Shown in pieces: positions 1 to 9,703 of a stretch of DNA of 64,000 nt. A program made the translations under genes and the position numbers. The notes under the pieces are model-generated. The model was not told the origin of the DNA and ran no database searches. It saw only the letters and a list, made by a program, of their open reading frames with translations. Position 1 is the stretch's first letter. Every line of letters begins with the position of its first letter. The DNA is from Marivivens niveibacter (GTDB lineage: Bacteria; Pseudomonadota; Alphaproteobacteria; Rhodobacterales; Rhodobacteraceae): contig NZ_MSPP01000001.1 of NCBI RefSeq assembly GCF_002150005.2, forward strand, positions 558,001 to 622,000. The letters are read 5' to 3'.

Positions 1-1290
1 AAGCGGGATAAACACGGATTGGTTCTCGGTAACCAATTGTACCTTGTCATCTATTGTGACTTCTGCCGTACCTGACACGACGATCCAGTGTTCCGCACGG
101 TGATGGTGCGATTGCAGCGAAAGAGCGGCGCCTGGGTGGACGTGAATTCGTTTCACCTGAAAGCGATCGCCGATGACTAGGCTTTCAAACCAACCCCAAG
201 GGCGGTGATCTTTGGGGAACATTGTTGCCTGATCGGCATTTTTCGCCTTAAGGGCTTCGACAGCTTTTTTGACGTCTTGGGCGCGTGACATGTCTGCGAC
301 CAAAACAGCGTCGTTCATAGCGACGGCCATAATATTTTTTAGGCCAATACCAACCACTTCGAGGCGTTCGCTATCTGAACGCAAAAGTGTGTCTTCGCAG
401 TCGATGGCAGTGGCCTCACCGGAAGTTAAGACGCCGTTGTCACCCTTTGGACTTTCGCGCCAGACTGCATCCCAACCACCAAGGTCGGACCAGCCGCTAT
501 TAAATGGCACAACCGATAGGTTGTCGGCCTTTTCCATCACTGCATAATCGATCGAAATGTCTTCCGCCTCAGACCATGCATCTGGCCCAAGTCTGCAGAA
601 GCCTAAGTCCACGTGGCCCGTTTCCATTGCTTGCGCTACTGGCGGCAATAGGTCAGGTGAATGTTGTTCGAACGCAGCGATAATGTCTTTCACGCTGAAT
701 AGGAAAATACCTGCGTTCCAAAGATAATTTCCCGCGTCCAACATTTCCTGCGCCCGAATTTCATTCGGTTTTTCAACGAACTGCTTGAGAGCGACTGGAT
801 CACCATCGCTTTGGGTCGTTAGTTCCAAATAACCATATGCAGTTTCAGCGTGGGTCGGGGTAATGCCAAAGGTTACCAGTTTGCCTTCTTTCACAGCCTT
901 CATGCCGGCGGCAACAGCGGCTTGGAACGCTTTAGTATCAGGTACGACGTGATCTGATGGTGCGACCAACATCACGGCATCGGGATCATTTTTTTGCAAA
1001 TAAAGAGCGGCAGCTAAAACGGCAGGCGCGGTGTTGCGGCCTTCGGGCTCAATCAGGATAGCACCGGGATCGATACCGACTGCTTGCAGTTGTTCTGTAA
1101 CGATGAATCGAAAATCGCTGTTCGTGATAACAACAGGTTTAGCAAACTGGTCGCCCTTCATTCGTACGGCTGAACCTTGGAAAAGTGTTTGTTCACCAAC
1201 AAGTGGAACGAATTGCTTGGGGTATGACTTGCGGGAAAGAGGCCATAGGCGAGTTCCTGAGCCGCCGCACAGGATCACTGGAGTAATCAT
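1..1290 (-). CDS. manC: Mannose-1-phosphate guanylyltransferase / mannose-6-phosphate isomerase, 3' end beyond the window
   Basis: Bifunctional type II enzyme that makes GDP-mannose from mannose-1-phosphate and GTP and usually also interconverts fructose-6-P and mannose-6-P; cytoplasmic. 430 codons are visible and the frame is still open at base 1 (the family is about 470 residues). The N-terminus carries the nucleotidyltransferase signature GGSGTRLWPLS at residues 9-19, followed by KSYPKQF. Near the window edge is a cupin with the His-rich run SLQSHHHRAEHW, the metal-binding isomerase domain. The start is ATG at 1290. It lies downstream of manB on the same strand, 160 bp away, so the two probably supply GDP-mannose for the polysaccharide locus. 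Family identification is firm; the C-terminal activity is inferred from the cupin. Confidence 0.93.
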   Translation of the reverse strand, partial: MITPVILCGGSGTRLWPLSRKSYPKQFVPLVGEQTLFQGSAVRMKGDQFAKPVVITNSDFRFIVTEQLQAVGIDPGAILIEPEGRNTAPAVLAAALYLQKNDPDAVMLVAPSDHVVPDTKAFQAAVAAGMKAVKEGKLVTFGITPTHAETAYGYLELTTQSDGDPVALKQFVEKPNEIRAQEMLDAGNYLWNAGIFLFSVKDIIAAFEQHSPDLLPPVAQAMETGHVDLGFCRLGPDAWSEAEDISIDYAVMEKADNLSVVPFNSGWSDLGGWDAVWRESPKGDNGVLTSGEATAIDCEDTLLRSDSERLEVVGIGLKNIMAVAMNDAVLVADMSRAQDVKKAVEALKAKNADQATMFPKDHRPWGWFESLVIGDRFQVKRIHVHPGAALSLQSHHHRAEHWIVVSGTAEVTIDDKVQLVTENQSVFIPL

Positions 1291-1449
1291 TTCAAAATAT
1301 CCAAAAGGCTTAAAAATATACCAAACGGGTAACTTATGGGCGCTATTTTTTCAAGTCTCGTGAGCCTCATGACGCGTCGCCGCTGTAACTTTCGCTACTT
1401 TGCATAAAAAATGGACGCTTCTCGCGCAGGGGGCTCACATATGGGCGGT

Positions 1450-2838
1450 TTAGTTTTGCAAGGTGTCTTCGACTTTGCCGAGCATCGATTTCAGTAGAAC
1501 CGAAGCGGCGTCTTTGGTTTTTGCTTGGGTGTAAACGCGGAATTCGGGCGCATTGCCTGACGGCCTAAGGTGGACCACTTCACCCGTTTCACCGAATTCG
1601 ACCCGTATGCCATCGGTAAGGTCTGTTGCTGAGATTGGGCCGACGAATCGAAAAAAGTCGGCCTTGATTGTTTCGTCGGTAATCAGTCGCTCCAGAAAAG
1701 CGGCTGCTTTTTCTTTGTCGATATTCTTGAGCCGATCGGCAGCAGTAAAGCATGGGGGTAAGGCATTCACCAATGTCACGAGTGATTGGCCTTGCGATTT
1801 TGCTGCGGCAAGCGAGGCAATGATTGGCAGCATGCAGTCGCGAGTGGGTAGAGGGGATAGCGGTTCTTTTAGCTGGGCGGTGAAGCCCAGTAGGTAGCCA
1901 CCATTTGCCTCGAAACCTACTACATTTTTGTTGCTGAAATTTTGCATTCCAGCAATTACGAAAGGGGATCCAATTCGCGTCAGGTCGACTTTCTCGAATT
2001 CAGGAATTTGACGGACCATGTCATTCGACGAGACTGGCGTGACAACGTGGGTGGCGCCAAGGAATTTCGAGGTAATTACGCCCAAGATATCGCCGGGGAT
2101 TACAGTGCCTGTCGCATCGCATAGCATCGGTCGATCGGCGTCACCATCTGTTGAAGCAATGGCGTCTAATTTGAACTCTTCGCACCAAGATTGCAGCAGA
2201 GTCCGCGTTTCGGGATCCACGGCTTCGGTGTCTACCGGAATGAAAGTGTCTGAATGTGCCAATGGAACGATTTCGGCACCCAGTCCTTTGAAGATCGCCT
2301 CCATTGTGTCTCTTGCGACTGATGAATGGCGGTAAACGCCGACACGTAGGCCACTCAGGGCGTCCGTTCCAAATGCTGAAATGTACCGATCGATGTAACG
2401 TTTTTCGGCTTCTGGCATTTCTGCTAGCGTGCCAACCGATTTGGTCGGCCTTTTGGCTTTCATCGAATAGGCTTGGGTGATTTTGGCTTCGTCGTCCTTT
2501 AGCACCTCACCGTGCGGCAGGTAGAATTTGAGCCCGTTGCGATCCGCTGGAATGTGGCTACCTGTGATCATAATGGCCGCGGCACCTGCATTCATTGACG
2601 ACAGCGCAAGGGCAGGGGTTCCCAGTGCGCCGCAGTCGACAACATCTACACCCGCTGACAGCGCAGTCTTGCAGACGACCGAGGAAATTTCCGGAGAAGA
2701 CGGACGTAAGTCGCGCCCAACATAGAGTGTGTCGCAGTCGACTGTGGTTAAAAACGCATTCACGTAGTCCGAAACCAATTCATCCGTCAGTTCGGTAACT
2801 AGCCCGCGAAGCCCGCTCGTGCCAAAAGCTGGTGCCAT
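1450..2838 (-). CDS. manB: Phosphomannomutase/phosphoglucomutase
   Basis: 462-residue alpha-D-phosphohexomutase that interconverts mannose-6-P and mannose-1-P, the substrate of the neighbouring ManC. All four functional loops are visible: phosphoserine loop ITGSHIPADRNGLKF with catalytic Ser94, metal loop DGDADRPM near residue 230, sugar-recognition loop FEANGGYLLG near 310, and C-terminal phosphate-binding loop RPSGNAPEFRVY. The length is normal for the CpsG/RfbK type. The gene is transcribed toward manC and divergently from the large helicase gene; the 216 bp between them must hold both promoters. Preference for mannose rather than glucose phosphate rests on the manC neighbour, not on the sequence itself. 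Confidence 0.92.
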   Translation of the reverse strand: MAPAFGTSGLRGLVTELTDELVSDYVNAFLTTVDCDTLYVGRDLRPSSPEISSVVCKTALSAGVDVVDCGALGTPALALSSMNAGAAAIMITGSHIPADRNGLKFYLPHGEVLKDDEAKITQAYSMKAKRPTKSVGTLAEMPEAEKRYIDRYISAFGTDALSGLRVGVYRHSSVARDTMEAIFKGLGAEIVPLAHSDTFIPVDTEAVDPETRTLLQSWCEEFKLDAIASTDGDADRPMLCDATGTVIPGDILGVITSKFLGATHVVTPVSSNDMVRQIPEFEKVDLTRIGSPFVIAGMQNFSNKNVVGFEANGGYLLGFTAQLKEPLSPLPTRDCMLPIIASLAAAKSQGQSLVTLVNALPPCFTAADRLKNIDKEKAAAFLERLITDETIKADFFRFVGPISATDLTDGIRVEFGETGEVVHLRPSGNAPEFRVYTQAKTKDAASVLLKSMLGKVEDTLQN

Positions 2839-3054
2839 GGGTAAATTCCCCTAAATTTTGTGACCAGAAGATTGTGAACGCAAGTCTGGCCTGAAAAATA
2901 AATCAAATATGCACAAGGGGTACATTGATCGGGCTCAACAAAACAAGGCCTTTCTTGAGTTAAAGTCCTGATTTGCGACGAGGTGGTGCAGTTCTCTTGC
3001 GGTATAGCTGCGCGACCTTTAGGTTGTTTTCACAACTACCAAGACGTTCGGTTT

Positions 3055-6000
3055 ATGGCACTTTTCAAATTTCTTCGTACCCAGCAGAATGATGATAGAT
3101 CCCTGTTGGAAAAGTGTTTGTCGGTTGATTTAGAGGTCAATCCCAAAACGGCGAAGGTCTTTGATCTGGCGGCCGTGGCATATGGCGACGGGCCAGCGGT
3201 TGTGGCGCCTAAATCCGGTCTGGAAGCTGGACTGACTAAGCTCGAGAAAAGCCTCACCAACTATCCGTTTATTGTGGGCCACAATGTGTTGCGGCACGAT
3301 ATTGAACATCTGTTGGTTTCGCGTCGAGAACTGCGAGCCAAAATGGATGCGCCAATCGATACCTTGTGGCTTAACCCATTGGCGTTTCCACGAAATCCAT
3401 ATCACCACCTTGTCAAACATTATCACGATGGGCGGCTGCAAGCGGGGCACATCAATGATCCGGAACTGGACGCTAGATTGGTGTTTGATGTGCTGGAATA
3501 TCAGTTGCAGGCTTTGCGTGATCTAAATCATGCAAACAAAGATACGCTGATCGCCTATCATTATCTTTGTACGCTGTCTGATCGATCGGCTGGTTTTGAC
3601 GCTGTCTTTGCAGACGTGCGAAAGGATAAACGCCCTAAACGGGACGCCGCAATTGAAGCAATCCAAAATCTTCTTCGGGATCAGGGTTGCACAGCACAGA
3701 TTGGCCGCGTCATTGGTCGGCTCAATGATACCCGGATGGGGTGGCCGCTTGCTTATGCCTTGGCTTGGATATCGGTTTCAGGCGGCAATTCGGTTATGCC
3801 GCCATGGGTCCGGCAATCATTTCCCGAGGCCGCAGATTTGGTGCGTGAACTGCGCGATACCAACTGTAACGATGCAAACTGTCAGTGGTGTGCGCATCAA
3901 AACGACCCAGTAGGGGCGTTGAAAAAATGGTTCCGTTTCGAACAGTTCAGGCCGCAGCCTGTAGATGTCGACGGCAACCCGCTGCAACAGGTTATCGTCG
4001 ACCAATCCATGCGTCGGGAAAACGTGCTGGGCATTTTGCCAACGGGCACAGGTAAATCCGTTTGTTATCAGGTGCCCGCGCTGAGCCTTTATGAAAAGAC
4101 AGGTGCGCTGACTGTCGTGATATCTCCGCTGGTTGCATTGATGGTTGATCAGGTTCAGGGGCTGGAACGTGTTGGAATTTCATCGTCGGTGACGATCAAC
4201 GGTTTGCTGTCCATGCCCGAAAGACAAGAGGCGCTGGACCGAGTGCGCATGGGTGGGGCGTCGATCCTTATTATTTCGCCCGAACAGCTCCGCAGTGTAT
4301 CGGTTAGGTCGGTTCTGCAACAGCGCGAAGTTGGCATGTGGGTGCTGGACGAAGCGCACTGCGTTTCCAAATGGGGACACGATTTCAGGCCCGATTATCG
4401 GTATATCGCGCGTTTTATCAAAGACTTCTCTGGTGATCGTAAACCTGCGCCTTTGCTTTGTTTGACAGCAACGGCCAAACCCGAAGTCGTTCAAGACATT
4501 ACCGATCATTTTATGGGCGGACTGGGTGTCGAGCTGGGTTTGTTTGATGGCGGTGCTAGTCGGTCGAACCTGACGTTCAACGTGCAGCCCACCAACAAAG
4601 GCAGCAAATTGGGCGATATTTTGAACGTCCTGAACGAAAAGATGGAGCCAGACGCAAAATCAGGAGCGATTGTCTACTGTGCGACCCGCGGTGAAACCGA
4701 ACGTGTGGCTGCTTTCCTAAAGGCTCAGGGGTTGTCGGCAGAGCATTTCCATGCGGGCCTCACGGCTGACGATAAACAAATAGTTCAAGAACGGTTTCGT
4801 GTTGGCGATCTGCGGATCATTGCCGCGACCAACGCGTTTGGTATGGGCATTGATAAACCAGACATTCGGTTGGTTGTTCATGCTGACGTACCCGGATCGT
4901 TGGAAAATTATCTTCAAGAGGCGGGCAGGGCTGGCCGTGATCGCGGCCCAGCTGAATGCGTTCTGCTTTATCATTCTGACGATGTTGAACGGCAGTTTTC
5001 ATTGGCTGCGCGGTCGCGACTGGAAAGACATGAAATTGGCGCAATATTAAAGGCACTGCGCCGTATTGATGAACACACGCGCAACAGTGGCAAGATTGTC
5101 GCCACACCAGGAGAGATCGTCCGAGAGGAAAAGGATCGCGAATTCCTGCGTGACAGCACGACCGAAGATACGCGGGTCAAAACAGCCGTTTCGTGGTTAG
5201 AAGAGGCAAAGCTGCTATCGCGCGAAGAAAACCGTGTTCAGGTGTTTCCTTCGTCTTTGCTTGTCCGGACAATGGCCGAAGCAGAAGAAAAATTAGCCAA
5301 AGCACAAATTGCCGAGGCGCATCGCAATCGTCTGCGGGCCATTGTCGTGCATGTGATGAACACGCCTTCGGATCAGGGAATTTCGACAGATGAACTGACG
5401 GGCGTCAGCGGAATGTCGCATCGCGAATTGTCCAAAGCGATGGCCGATCTGGAAACCTTGGGAATTGCGCGAAACGATATTGCGATCACTGTTTCGGTTC
5501 ATATCGGCATCGAAAATCAATCAAAACAGCGTTTGTCGAAAGCTATGGCGCTGGAAACCGCGCTGATCGCTTCGATGCGTGAATATGCCCCTGATGTGGA
5601 CGTTGGTGAAGGCGCCCAGATCGATATTAATTCGGCAAGTCAGATGTTGCGTGAAAAGGGTCACGAAAACGGTAGCCCCCACATAATTGACCGTTTGCTG
5701 CGCAGTATCGAACGCGACGGGCGTGACAGTGATGGCGGTTTCGGCAACGTCCGCTTGCGTAAACTTACACACAAAACTCACGAGGTGATCCTGCAACGAT
5801 CATGGAAGGTTATCGAACAAACCTCGACCATCCGCCATGCGGCTGCGGATATACTCTTGGATTTCTTGGTCAAAGCAGCGCCAATAGGATCGCGCGGCAA
5901 AGACATTCAGGTGGAAACCACGATCGGTGATTTGCTGGGCGTGCTGTCCAACAATGCAGTTTTCAAAGCCGCGGGCGTCAAAGATATGACCAAACTAATG

Positions 6001-8190
6001 GAGCGCGCGCTGCTGTGGTTGCACGAACAGCAAGTCGTCACGTTGGGCAAAGGTCTGACCGTTTTCCGTTCTGCGATGACGATTTATTTGAACCAAACCC
6101 GCGCCAGTTTCACGAAAAAGGATTTCTCGCCGTTAGAAGAACACTATCGCGAACAAACGATTCAAACCCATGTCATGGCGGAATACGCGACCAAGGGTTT
6201 GGATAACATCAACGATGCGATCAGGTTATCCAAAGACTATTTTGAACTGGACCAAGATCGATTCTTGCAGCGATGGATGCCGAAACGGGGCGTGGAAATA
6301 CGGCGCCGTACAACAGGCAAAGCGTGGAAAGAAATCGTCGAAAACCTGAACAACCCTGTACAACAAGCCATCGTTGCCGACGATCGCGAAGAAACGAACG
6401 TTTTGGTTCTGGCCGGGCCTGGCTCTGGCAAGACAAGGGTGTTGGTGCATCGCATTGCCTATCTGCTGCGTGTGCGCCGCGAAAATCCGCGTGAAATTTT
6501 GGTCATGACCTATAACCGCCACGCCGCTGCAGAAATCAGGGCGCGGCTGCGGCACCTTGTTGGGGACGACGCATCGTTTGTCACGGTCACCACATGCCAT
6601 TCGTTGGCGATGCGGCTGGTCGGAGCAAGCTTTACCGGCACATCGAACGAAGAACGCGATTTCGATGGCATTATCATGGAGGCTGTGCGGCTGCTTGATT
6701 GCGAAGGGTTGAGCAAATCTGAAGCCGAGGCCCAACGCGAAGCTTTGATCCAAGGATATCGGTGGATCTTGGTTGATGAATATCAGGACATAGGCGCCGA
6801 AGAATACGCCTTGATTTCAGCCGTGGCAGGGCGGTCACTTGAAGATGCAGATCAAAAACTCAGTCTGTTTGCGGTCGGCGATGACGACCAGAACATCTAT
6901 TCGTTTACCGGTGCATCGGTATCTTTTATCCGCCAATTCGAAGAAGACTACCGCGCCAAACCTGTCTTCCTGACCGAAAACTATCGATCCACAAAGTTCA
7001 TAGTAGACGCGTCCAATCAGGTCATTGAACCCGCGCGCGACCGCATGAAGAAAGATCATCCGATCAGCGTCGATAAGGCCCGCATGTTGGAAATGGGCGG
7101 CGGCGCAATGGCAAATCACGATCCAATCGGGCAGGGGCGTGTTCAATTCCTAGACGTAGAAAGCAACCCTACAGTCCAAGCGATGGCAGCGGTTGATGAA
7201 ATGGTTCGTTTGTCGCGACTGGATCCTGATTTCAATTGGACTCGTTGTGCAATCATTTCGCGCGATTGGAAAAGTCTAGGCCCTGTTCGGGCATATGCAG
7301 AGCAGCTGGGACTTGCCGTAGAAATGGCCAATGAAAAACTGCCCAGCGTATGGCGATTGCGCGAGATGCAGCGGTTCATCGCGCGCCTGCGGCAGAACCC
7401 GACAGCGATGCTGTCGGTGACCGATTTGCTGATGGTTCTGAATGAACAGCCATCGAACCGCTGGATAGAACTGATCGTTGATGGGATCGCAGACCTAGCC
7501 CGCGAGCTAGAAAAAAAGACGATGCCCGTACCAGACGTTATCGAATGGCTGGCTGAATGGGCGCAAGATGTCCGCGGGACGCAACGTGGCCTATTGTTGC
7601 TGACTGCGCACCGATCCAAAGGTTTGGAATTCGATCATGTAGTCATATTGAATGGCGGCTGGCAGTCCATCTCTCGCGGTGAAGACGGAGAGGCGCCGCG
7701 CCGCCTGTTCTATGTCGCCATGACACGCGCAATGAAGAGTCTGTCTGTCGTGGTCAGCGGCGAACACCCGTTTGTGTTGGCTGATAGTGAAAGTGAATTG
7801 CTGCGTAAGATTGAACCGCCGAAAAAACACGATTTACCTAATCCTGACCAATACCAGCTCCCCGATATGTCGACCGTAAATCTATCTTACGCGGGTCGGT
7901 TAAAGGAGGGCAATAAAACGCTGGCGGCTATTTCCAAAGCGACAGTTGATGATCCGCTGTGGATAGAAAAACAGTCAGGAAAGTGGCTTTTGATTGATAG
8001 TCAGGGCGTCGTGATCGGTCAAATGGCGGCAAAATGGGAACCGCCGGCAGGGCATGTTTTGGTTTCTGGAAAAGTCGGCGCAATTATTCGATGGCGTAAA
8101 GCTGACAACGAAGAGAAGTTCCAAACATCCATTAAACGTGATGATTGGGAAACGGTTTTGCCTGAGTTTATTTTTAGGAGTGATGCTTAA
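3055..8190 (+). CDS. Exonuclease-like / RecQ helicase / UvrD helicase triple fusion
   Basis: 1711 residues from ATG 3055; an upstream in-frame GTG at 2983 would add 24 residues that look like leader sequence. Residues 20-145 resemble a DEDDh exonuclease: DLE at 25-27, GHNVLRHD at 75-82 and H132...D135...D139. A Cys cluster (NCNDANCQWC) follows at about 260-270. A RecQ-type SF2 helicase comes next, with Walker A GTGKS (K334), DEAH at 432-435 and QEAGRAGRDRG near 620. After a poorly conserved middle, a UvrD/PcrA SF1 helicase has Walker A GPGSGKT (K1126), DEYQD at 1241, GDDDQNIYSFTGA, TAHRSKGLEFDHV near 1516 and YVAMTRA near 1553. Both motors look catalytically intact. Likely role is DNA repair, recombination or defence; no specific pathway is provable here. 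Its 3' end is duplicated at 14402-14575. Confidence 0.93.
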   Translation: MALFKFLRTQQNDDRSLLEKCLSVDLEVNPKTAKVFDLAAVAYGDGPAVVAPKSGLEAGLTKLEKSLTNYPFIVGHNVLRHDIEHLLVSRRELRAKMDAPIDTLWLNPLAFPRNPYHHLVKHYHDGRLQAGHINDPELDARLVFDVLEYQLQALRDLNHANKDTLIAYHYLCTLSDRSAGFDAVFADVRKDKRPKRDAAIEAIQNLLRDQGCTAQIGRVIGRLNDTRMGWPLAYALAWISVSGGNSVMPPWVRQSFPEAADLVRELRDTNCNDANCQWCAHQNDPVGALKKWFRFEQFRPQPVDVDGNPLQQVIVDQSMRRENVLGILPTGTGKSVCYQVPALSLYEKTGALTVVISPLVALMVDQVQGLERVGISSSVTINGLLSMPERQEALDRVRMGGASILIISPEQLRSVSVRSVLQQREVGMWVLDEAHCVSKWGHDFRPDYRYIARFIKDFSGDRKPAPLLCLTATAKPEVVQDITDHFMGGLGVELGLFDGGASRSNLTFNVQPTNKGSKLGDILNVLNEKMEPDAKSGAIVYCATRGETERVAAFLKAQGLSAEHFHAGLTADDKQIVQERFRVGDLRIIAATNAFGMGIDKPDIRLVVHADVPGSLENYLQEAGRAGRDRGPAECVLLYHSDDVERQFSLAARSRLERHEIGAILKALRRIDEHTRNSGKIVATPGEIVREEKDREFLRDSTTEDTRVKTAVSWLEEAKLLSREENRVQVFPSSLLVRTMAEAEEKLAKAQIAEAHRNRLRAIVVHVMNTPSDQGISTDELTGVSGMSHRELSKAMADLETLGIARNDIAITVSVHIGIENQSKQRLSKAMALETALIASMREYAPDVDVGEGAQIDINSASQMLREKGHENGSPHIIDRLLRSIERDGRDSDGGFGNVRLRKLTHKTHEVILQRSWKVIEQTSTIRHAAADILLDFLVKAAPIGSRGKDIQVETTIGDLLGVLSNNAVFKAAGVKDMTKLMERALLWLHEQQVVTLGKGLTVFRSAMTIYLNQTRASFTKKDFSPLEEHYREQTIQTHVMAEYATKGLDNINDAIRLSKDYFELDQDRFLQRWMPKRGVEIRRRTTGKAWKEIVENLNNPVQQAIVADDREETNVLVLAGPGSGKTRVLVHRIAYLLRVRRENPREILVMTYNRHAAAEIRARLRHLVGDDASFVTVTTCHSLAMRLVGASFTGTSNEERDFDGIIMEAVRLLDCEGLSKSEAEAQREALIQGYRWILVDEYQDIGAEEYALISAVAGRSLEDADQKLSLFAVGDDDQNIYSFTGASVSFIRQFEEDYRAKPVFLTENYRSTKFIVDASNQVIEPARDRMKKDHPISVDKARMLEMGGGAMANHDPIGQGRVQFLDVESNPTVQAMAAVDEMVRLSRLDPDFNWTRCAIISRDWKSLGPVRAYAEQLGLAVEMANEKLPSVWRLREMQRFIARLRQNPTAMLSVTDLLMVLNEQPSNRWIELIVDGIADLARELEKKTMPVPDVIEWLAEWAQDVRGTQRGLLLLTAHRSKGLEFDHVVILNGGWQSISRGEDGEAPRRLFYVAMTRAMKSLSVVVSGEHPFVLADSESELLRKIEPPKKHDLPNPDQYQLPDMSTVNLSYAGRLKEGNKTLAAISKATVDDPLWIEKQSGKWLLIDSQGVVIGQMAAKWEPPAGHVLVSGKVGAIIRWRKADNEEKFQTSIKRDDWETVLPEFIFRSDA

Positions 8191-8225
8191 GTGATTGTGC
8201 TAACAGATTAAATTGGAAGGTGACT
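8042..8225. repeat. Left copy of duplicated helicase 3' end (island boundary)
   Basis: The last ~150 bp of the helicase gene plus ~35 bp beyond its stop reappear, diverged, at 14402-14575. Shared blocks include GTTTTGGTTTCTGGA, CAATTATTCG, TGGCGTAAA, AACGAAGAG and ATTAAATTGG. The left copy is in frame and completes the gene. Together the two copies bracket the accessory region. Confidence 0.85.
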
Positions 8226-8287
8226 GGACCTGTCGCGGTTTGATGCCGCTCCTTTGCTAGCATTTGCTGCAACAAAGGAGGCGAATT

Positions 8288-8519
8288 ATGGGACTGAAAC
8301 GAACGGACGAATTCCGCGCTGATGCGGTGCGTATCGCGCTGACAAGTGGGCTTACGCGCAAGCAAGTGGCTGACGATCTGGGTGTCGGGATGTCGACGCT
8401 GAAAAATGGATCGCCGCGCATCGAGACACTGATGTGGTGTCGAAAGAAGATTTAGAACTCGTCAAAGGGAATGACCGACTTCGGCGGGAGATCAAGCTCC
8501 TCAAGGAGGAGAGGGATAT
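8288..8519 (+). pseudogene. IS3-family OrfA (helix-turn-helix), frameshifted
   Basis: ATG 8288 follows a strong AGGAGG. The first 39 codons (GLKRTDEFRADAVRIAL...LTRKQVADDLGVGMSTL) are the HTH_Tnp_1 part of an IS3 OrfA. After CTGAAAAATGG the frame is lost by one base. In the next frame the sequence resumes as KWIAAHRDTDVVSKEDLE and RLRREIKLLKEERDILK, the leucine-zipper end of OrfA. After about 8519 the usual join to OrfB is absent. The gene is broken both by the frameshift and by loss of the following sequence. Confidence 0.85.
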
Positions 8520-8751
8520 CTTAAAACTGTTCCGAGCCGTCGCCCGCCTGTGCGCGGTAGAAACAGCCCGTGCTATGGTGTGATCGAAGGGCAGTTGCCG
8601 ATAGCTTATTGGTGGGTCAGACCCCGTTAAAAAACGTGGCACATGGACTGATGCGCACGTGAGAGTGGCGACACTGTTCGGCAGTGATCCCGGTTAGGAA
8701 GATGACGAACTTGCATGGTCCACGCCCTTCGATTTGAACGGAGGTGTTAAC

Positions 8752-9110
8752 ATGACGAAGTGTAAGACCGGCAGCCACCCGGATCTGAAAATGGTCAATC
8801 CCAATGCGGCTGCAATCGATATCGGCTCAACATTGCATATGGCCGCCGTCAACCCCTGACGCGGACGTCAAGCCGGTGTGGGCCTTCGGGACATTCACTC
8901 TGGATCTGCATGATCTGGCCGATTGGTTCCGGTCTTGTGGCGTCACCACCGTGGCGATGGAATCTACAGGCGTTTACTGGATACCTGCCTTCGAGGTTTT
9001 GGAGGCGCATGGTCTCGAAGTGATCCTGGTGAACGCCCGGTACGCCAAGAATGTGCCGGGCCGCAAAACCGACGTGAGTGATGCAAGTTGGCTGCGGCAA
9101 TGCGGCTGTT
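8752..9110 (+). pseudogene. IS110-family transposase, N-terminal fragment, frameshifted
   Basis: ATG 8752 after GGAGG opens the RuvC-like DEDD domain of an IS110-type transposase: AAIDIGS (first Asp), TVAMESTGVYW (Glu) and GRKTDVSDASWL (later Asps). One extra C at CAACCCCTGACG creates a stop after codon 35; the homologous sequence continues in the next frame from about 8860. Homology stops at about 9110, where IS3 OrfB sequence begins, so the C-terminal transposase domain with its catalytic serine is missing. It cannot encode an active recombinase. Confidence 0.82.
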
Positions 9111-9116
9111 TAGACC

Positions 9117-9284
9117 TTCTTCAAAACGATCAAGGCCGAGCTGATCTGGAGACGATCATGGGAAACAAGGCGACAAGCTGAGATGGCGATCTTCGAGTAC
9201 ATCAACGGCTTCTATAACCCGAGACGTCGCCACTCAGCACTGGGATGGAAAAGTCCGGTCGCTATCGAACGGAAGGTAGCCTAA
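9117..9284 (+). pseudogene. IS3-family OrfB, C-terminal remnant
   Basis: In the frame ending with TAA at 9282-9284 the translation reads FFKTIKAELIWRRSWETRR, then YINGFYNPRRRHSALGW, then KSPVAIERKVA. This is the end of the DDE integrase domain of an IS3 OrfB, including the final catalytic-Glu helix region and the diagnostic N-x-R-R-H-S-x-L-G motif. About 200 upstream codons that should connect it to OrfA are absent and are replaced by the IS110 fragment. There is no start codon of its own. Confidence 0.85.
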
Positions 9285-9331
9285 ACGAGCGCGAGGGGCG
9301 GCACAAAAGCGGGAAAGGTCCAGGCATTGTC

Positions 9332-9495
9332 CAGGCTTCGTGCCGAATGCGATGTTTCCGCGTCAGCGGCGTTCGCTCTTGCCCACATCGGTGGGCTACT
9401 TTTCCCGCTCAGGCGGGAATGGACCGAACTGCGAACTTGTTTCGCACGAGGGTTTTCCCATTCAGGTGGGATCGCAGGCCTGGTGGAGTTTCATG
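9332..9495. repeat. Hairpin-rich direct repeat, copy A
   Basis: 164 bp, about 94% identical to 9704-9868 with a single one-base indel. It contains several short palindromes in series: CCGCGTCAGCGG (about 9358), GCCCACATCGGTGGGC (9381), TTCCCGCTCAGGCGGGAA (9402) and TTCCCATTCAGGTGGGAT (9455). The third, with its flank GGACCG, looks like a type I-E CRISPR repeat, but spacings (24, 21, 53 bp) are irregular and no cas genes are present. Function unknown. Confidence 0.8.
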
Positions 9496-9703
9496 CAAAT
9501 GAGCTCCACCAATCCTGCACTTATAGAGCCAGTTCAGGTTGCAGGCATGTGCCCGCAAAAAATCTGAAAAAAGTGCGCAGAGGCTATTGTGTTGAAAATC
9601 TCGTGGCATGTCTGCGCCTGAGAACGAGCGGTTGGCATCGCATTTTACCCGCACAGGCGGGAATGGACCGTGAGGAGTTGAGACGTCGCCGATAAGGCTT
9701 TGT

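Larger units (their letters stand above)
8221..9326 (+). mobile_element. Chimeric, inactive IS3-family element containing an IS110-family fragment
   Basis: The left end TGACTGGACCTGTCGCGGTTT (from 8221) and the reverse complement of the right end TGCCTGGACCTTTCCCGCTTT (ending 9326) form imperfect terminal inverted repeats, with the TG...CA termini typical of IS3 elements. Inside are the start of orfA, then foreign sequence with an IS110-type transposase fragment, then only the last ~55 codons of orfB. The middle of the IS3 has therefore been replaced. No matching target duplication is seen: flanks are AGG and TTG. Element is certainly non-autonomous. Confidence 0.8.
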
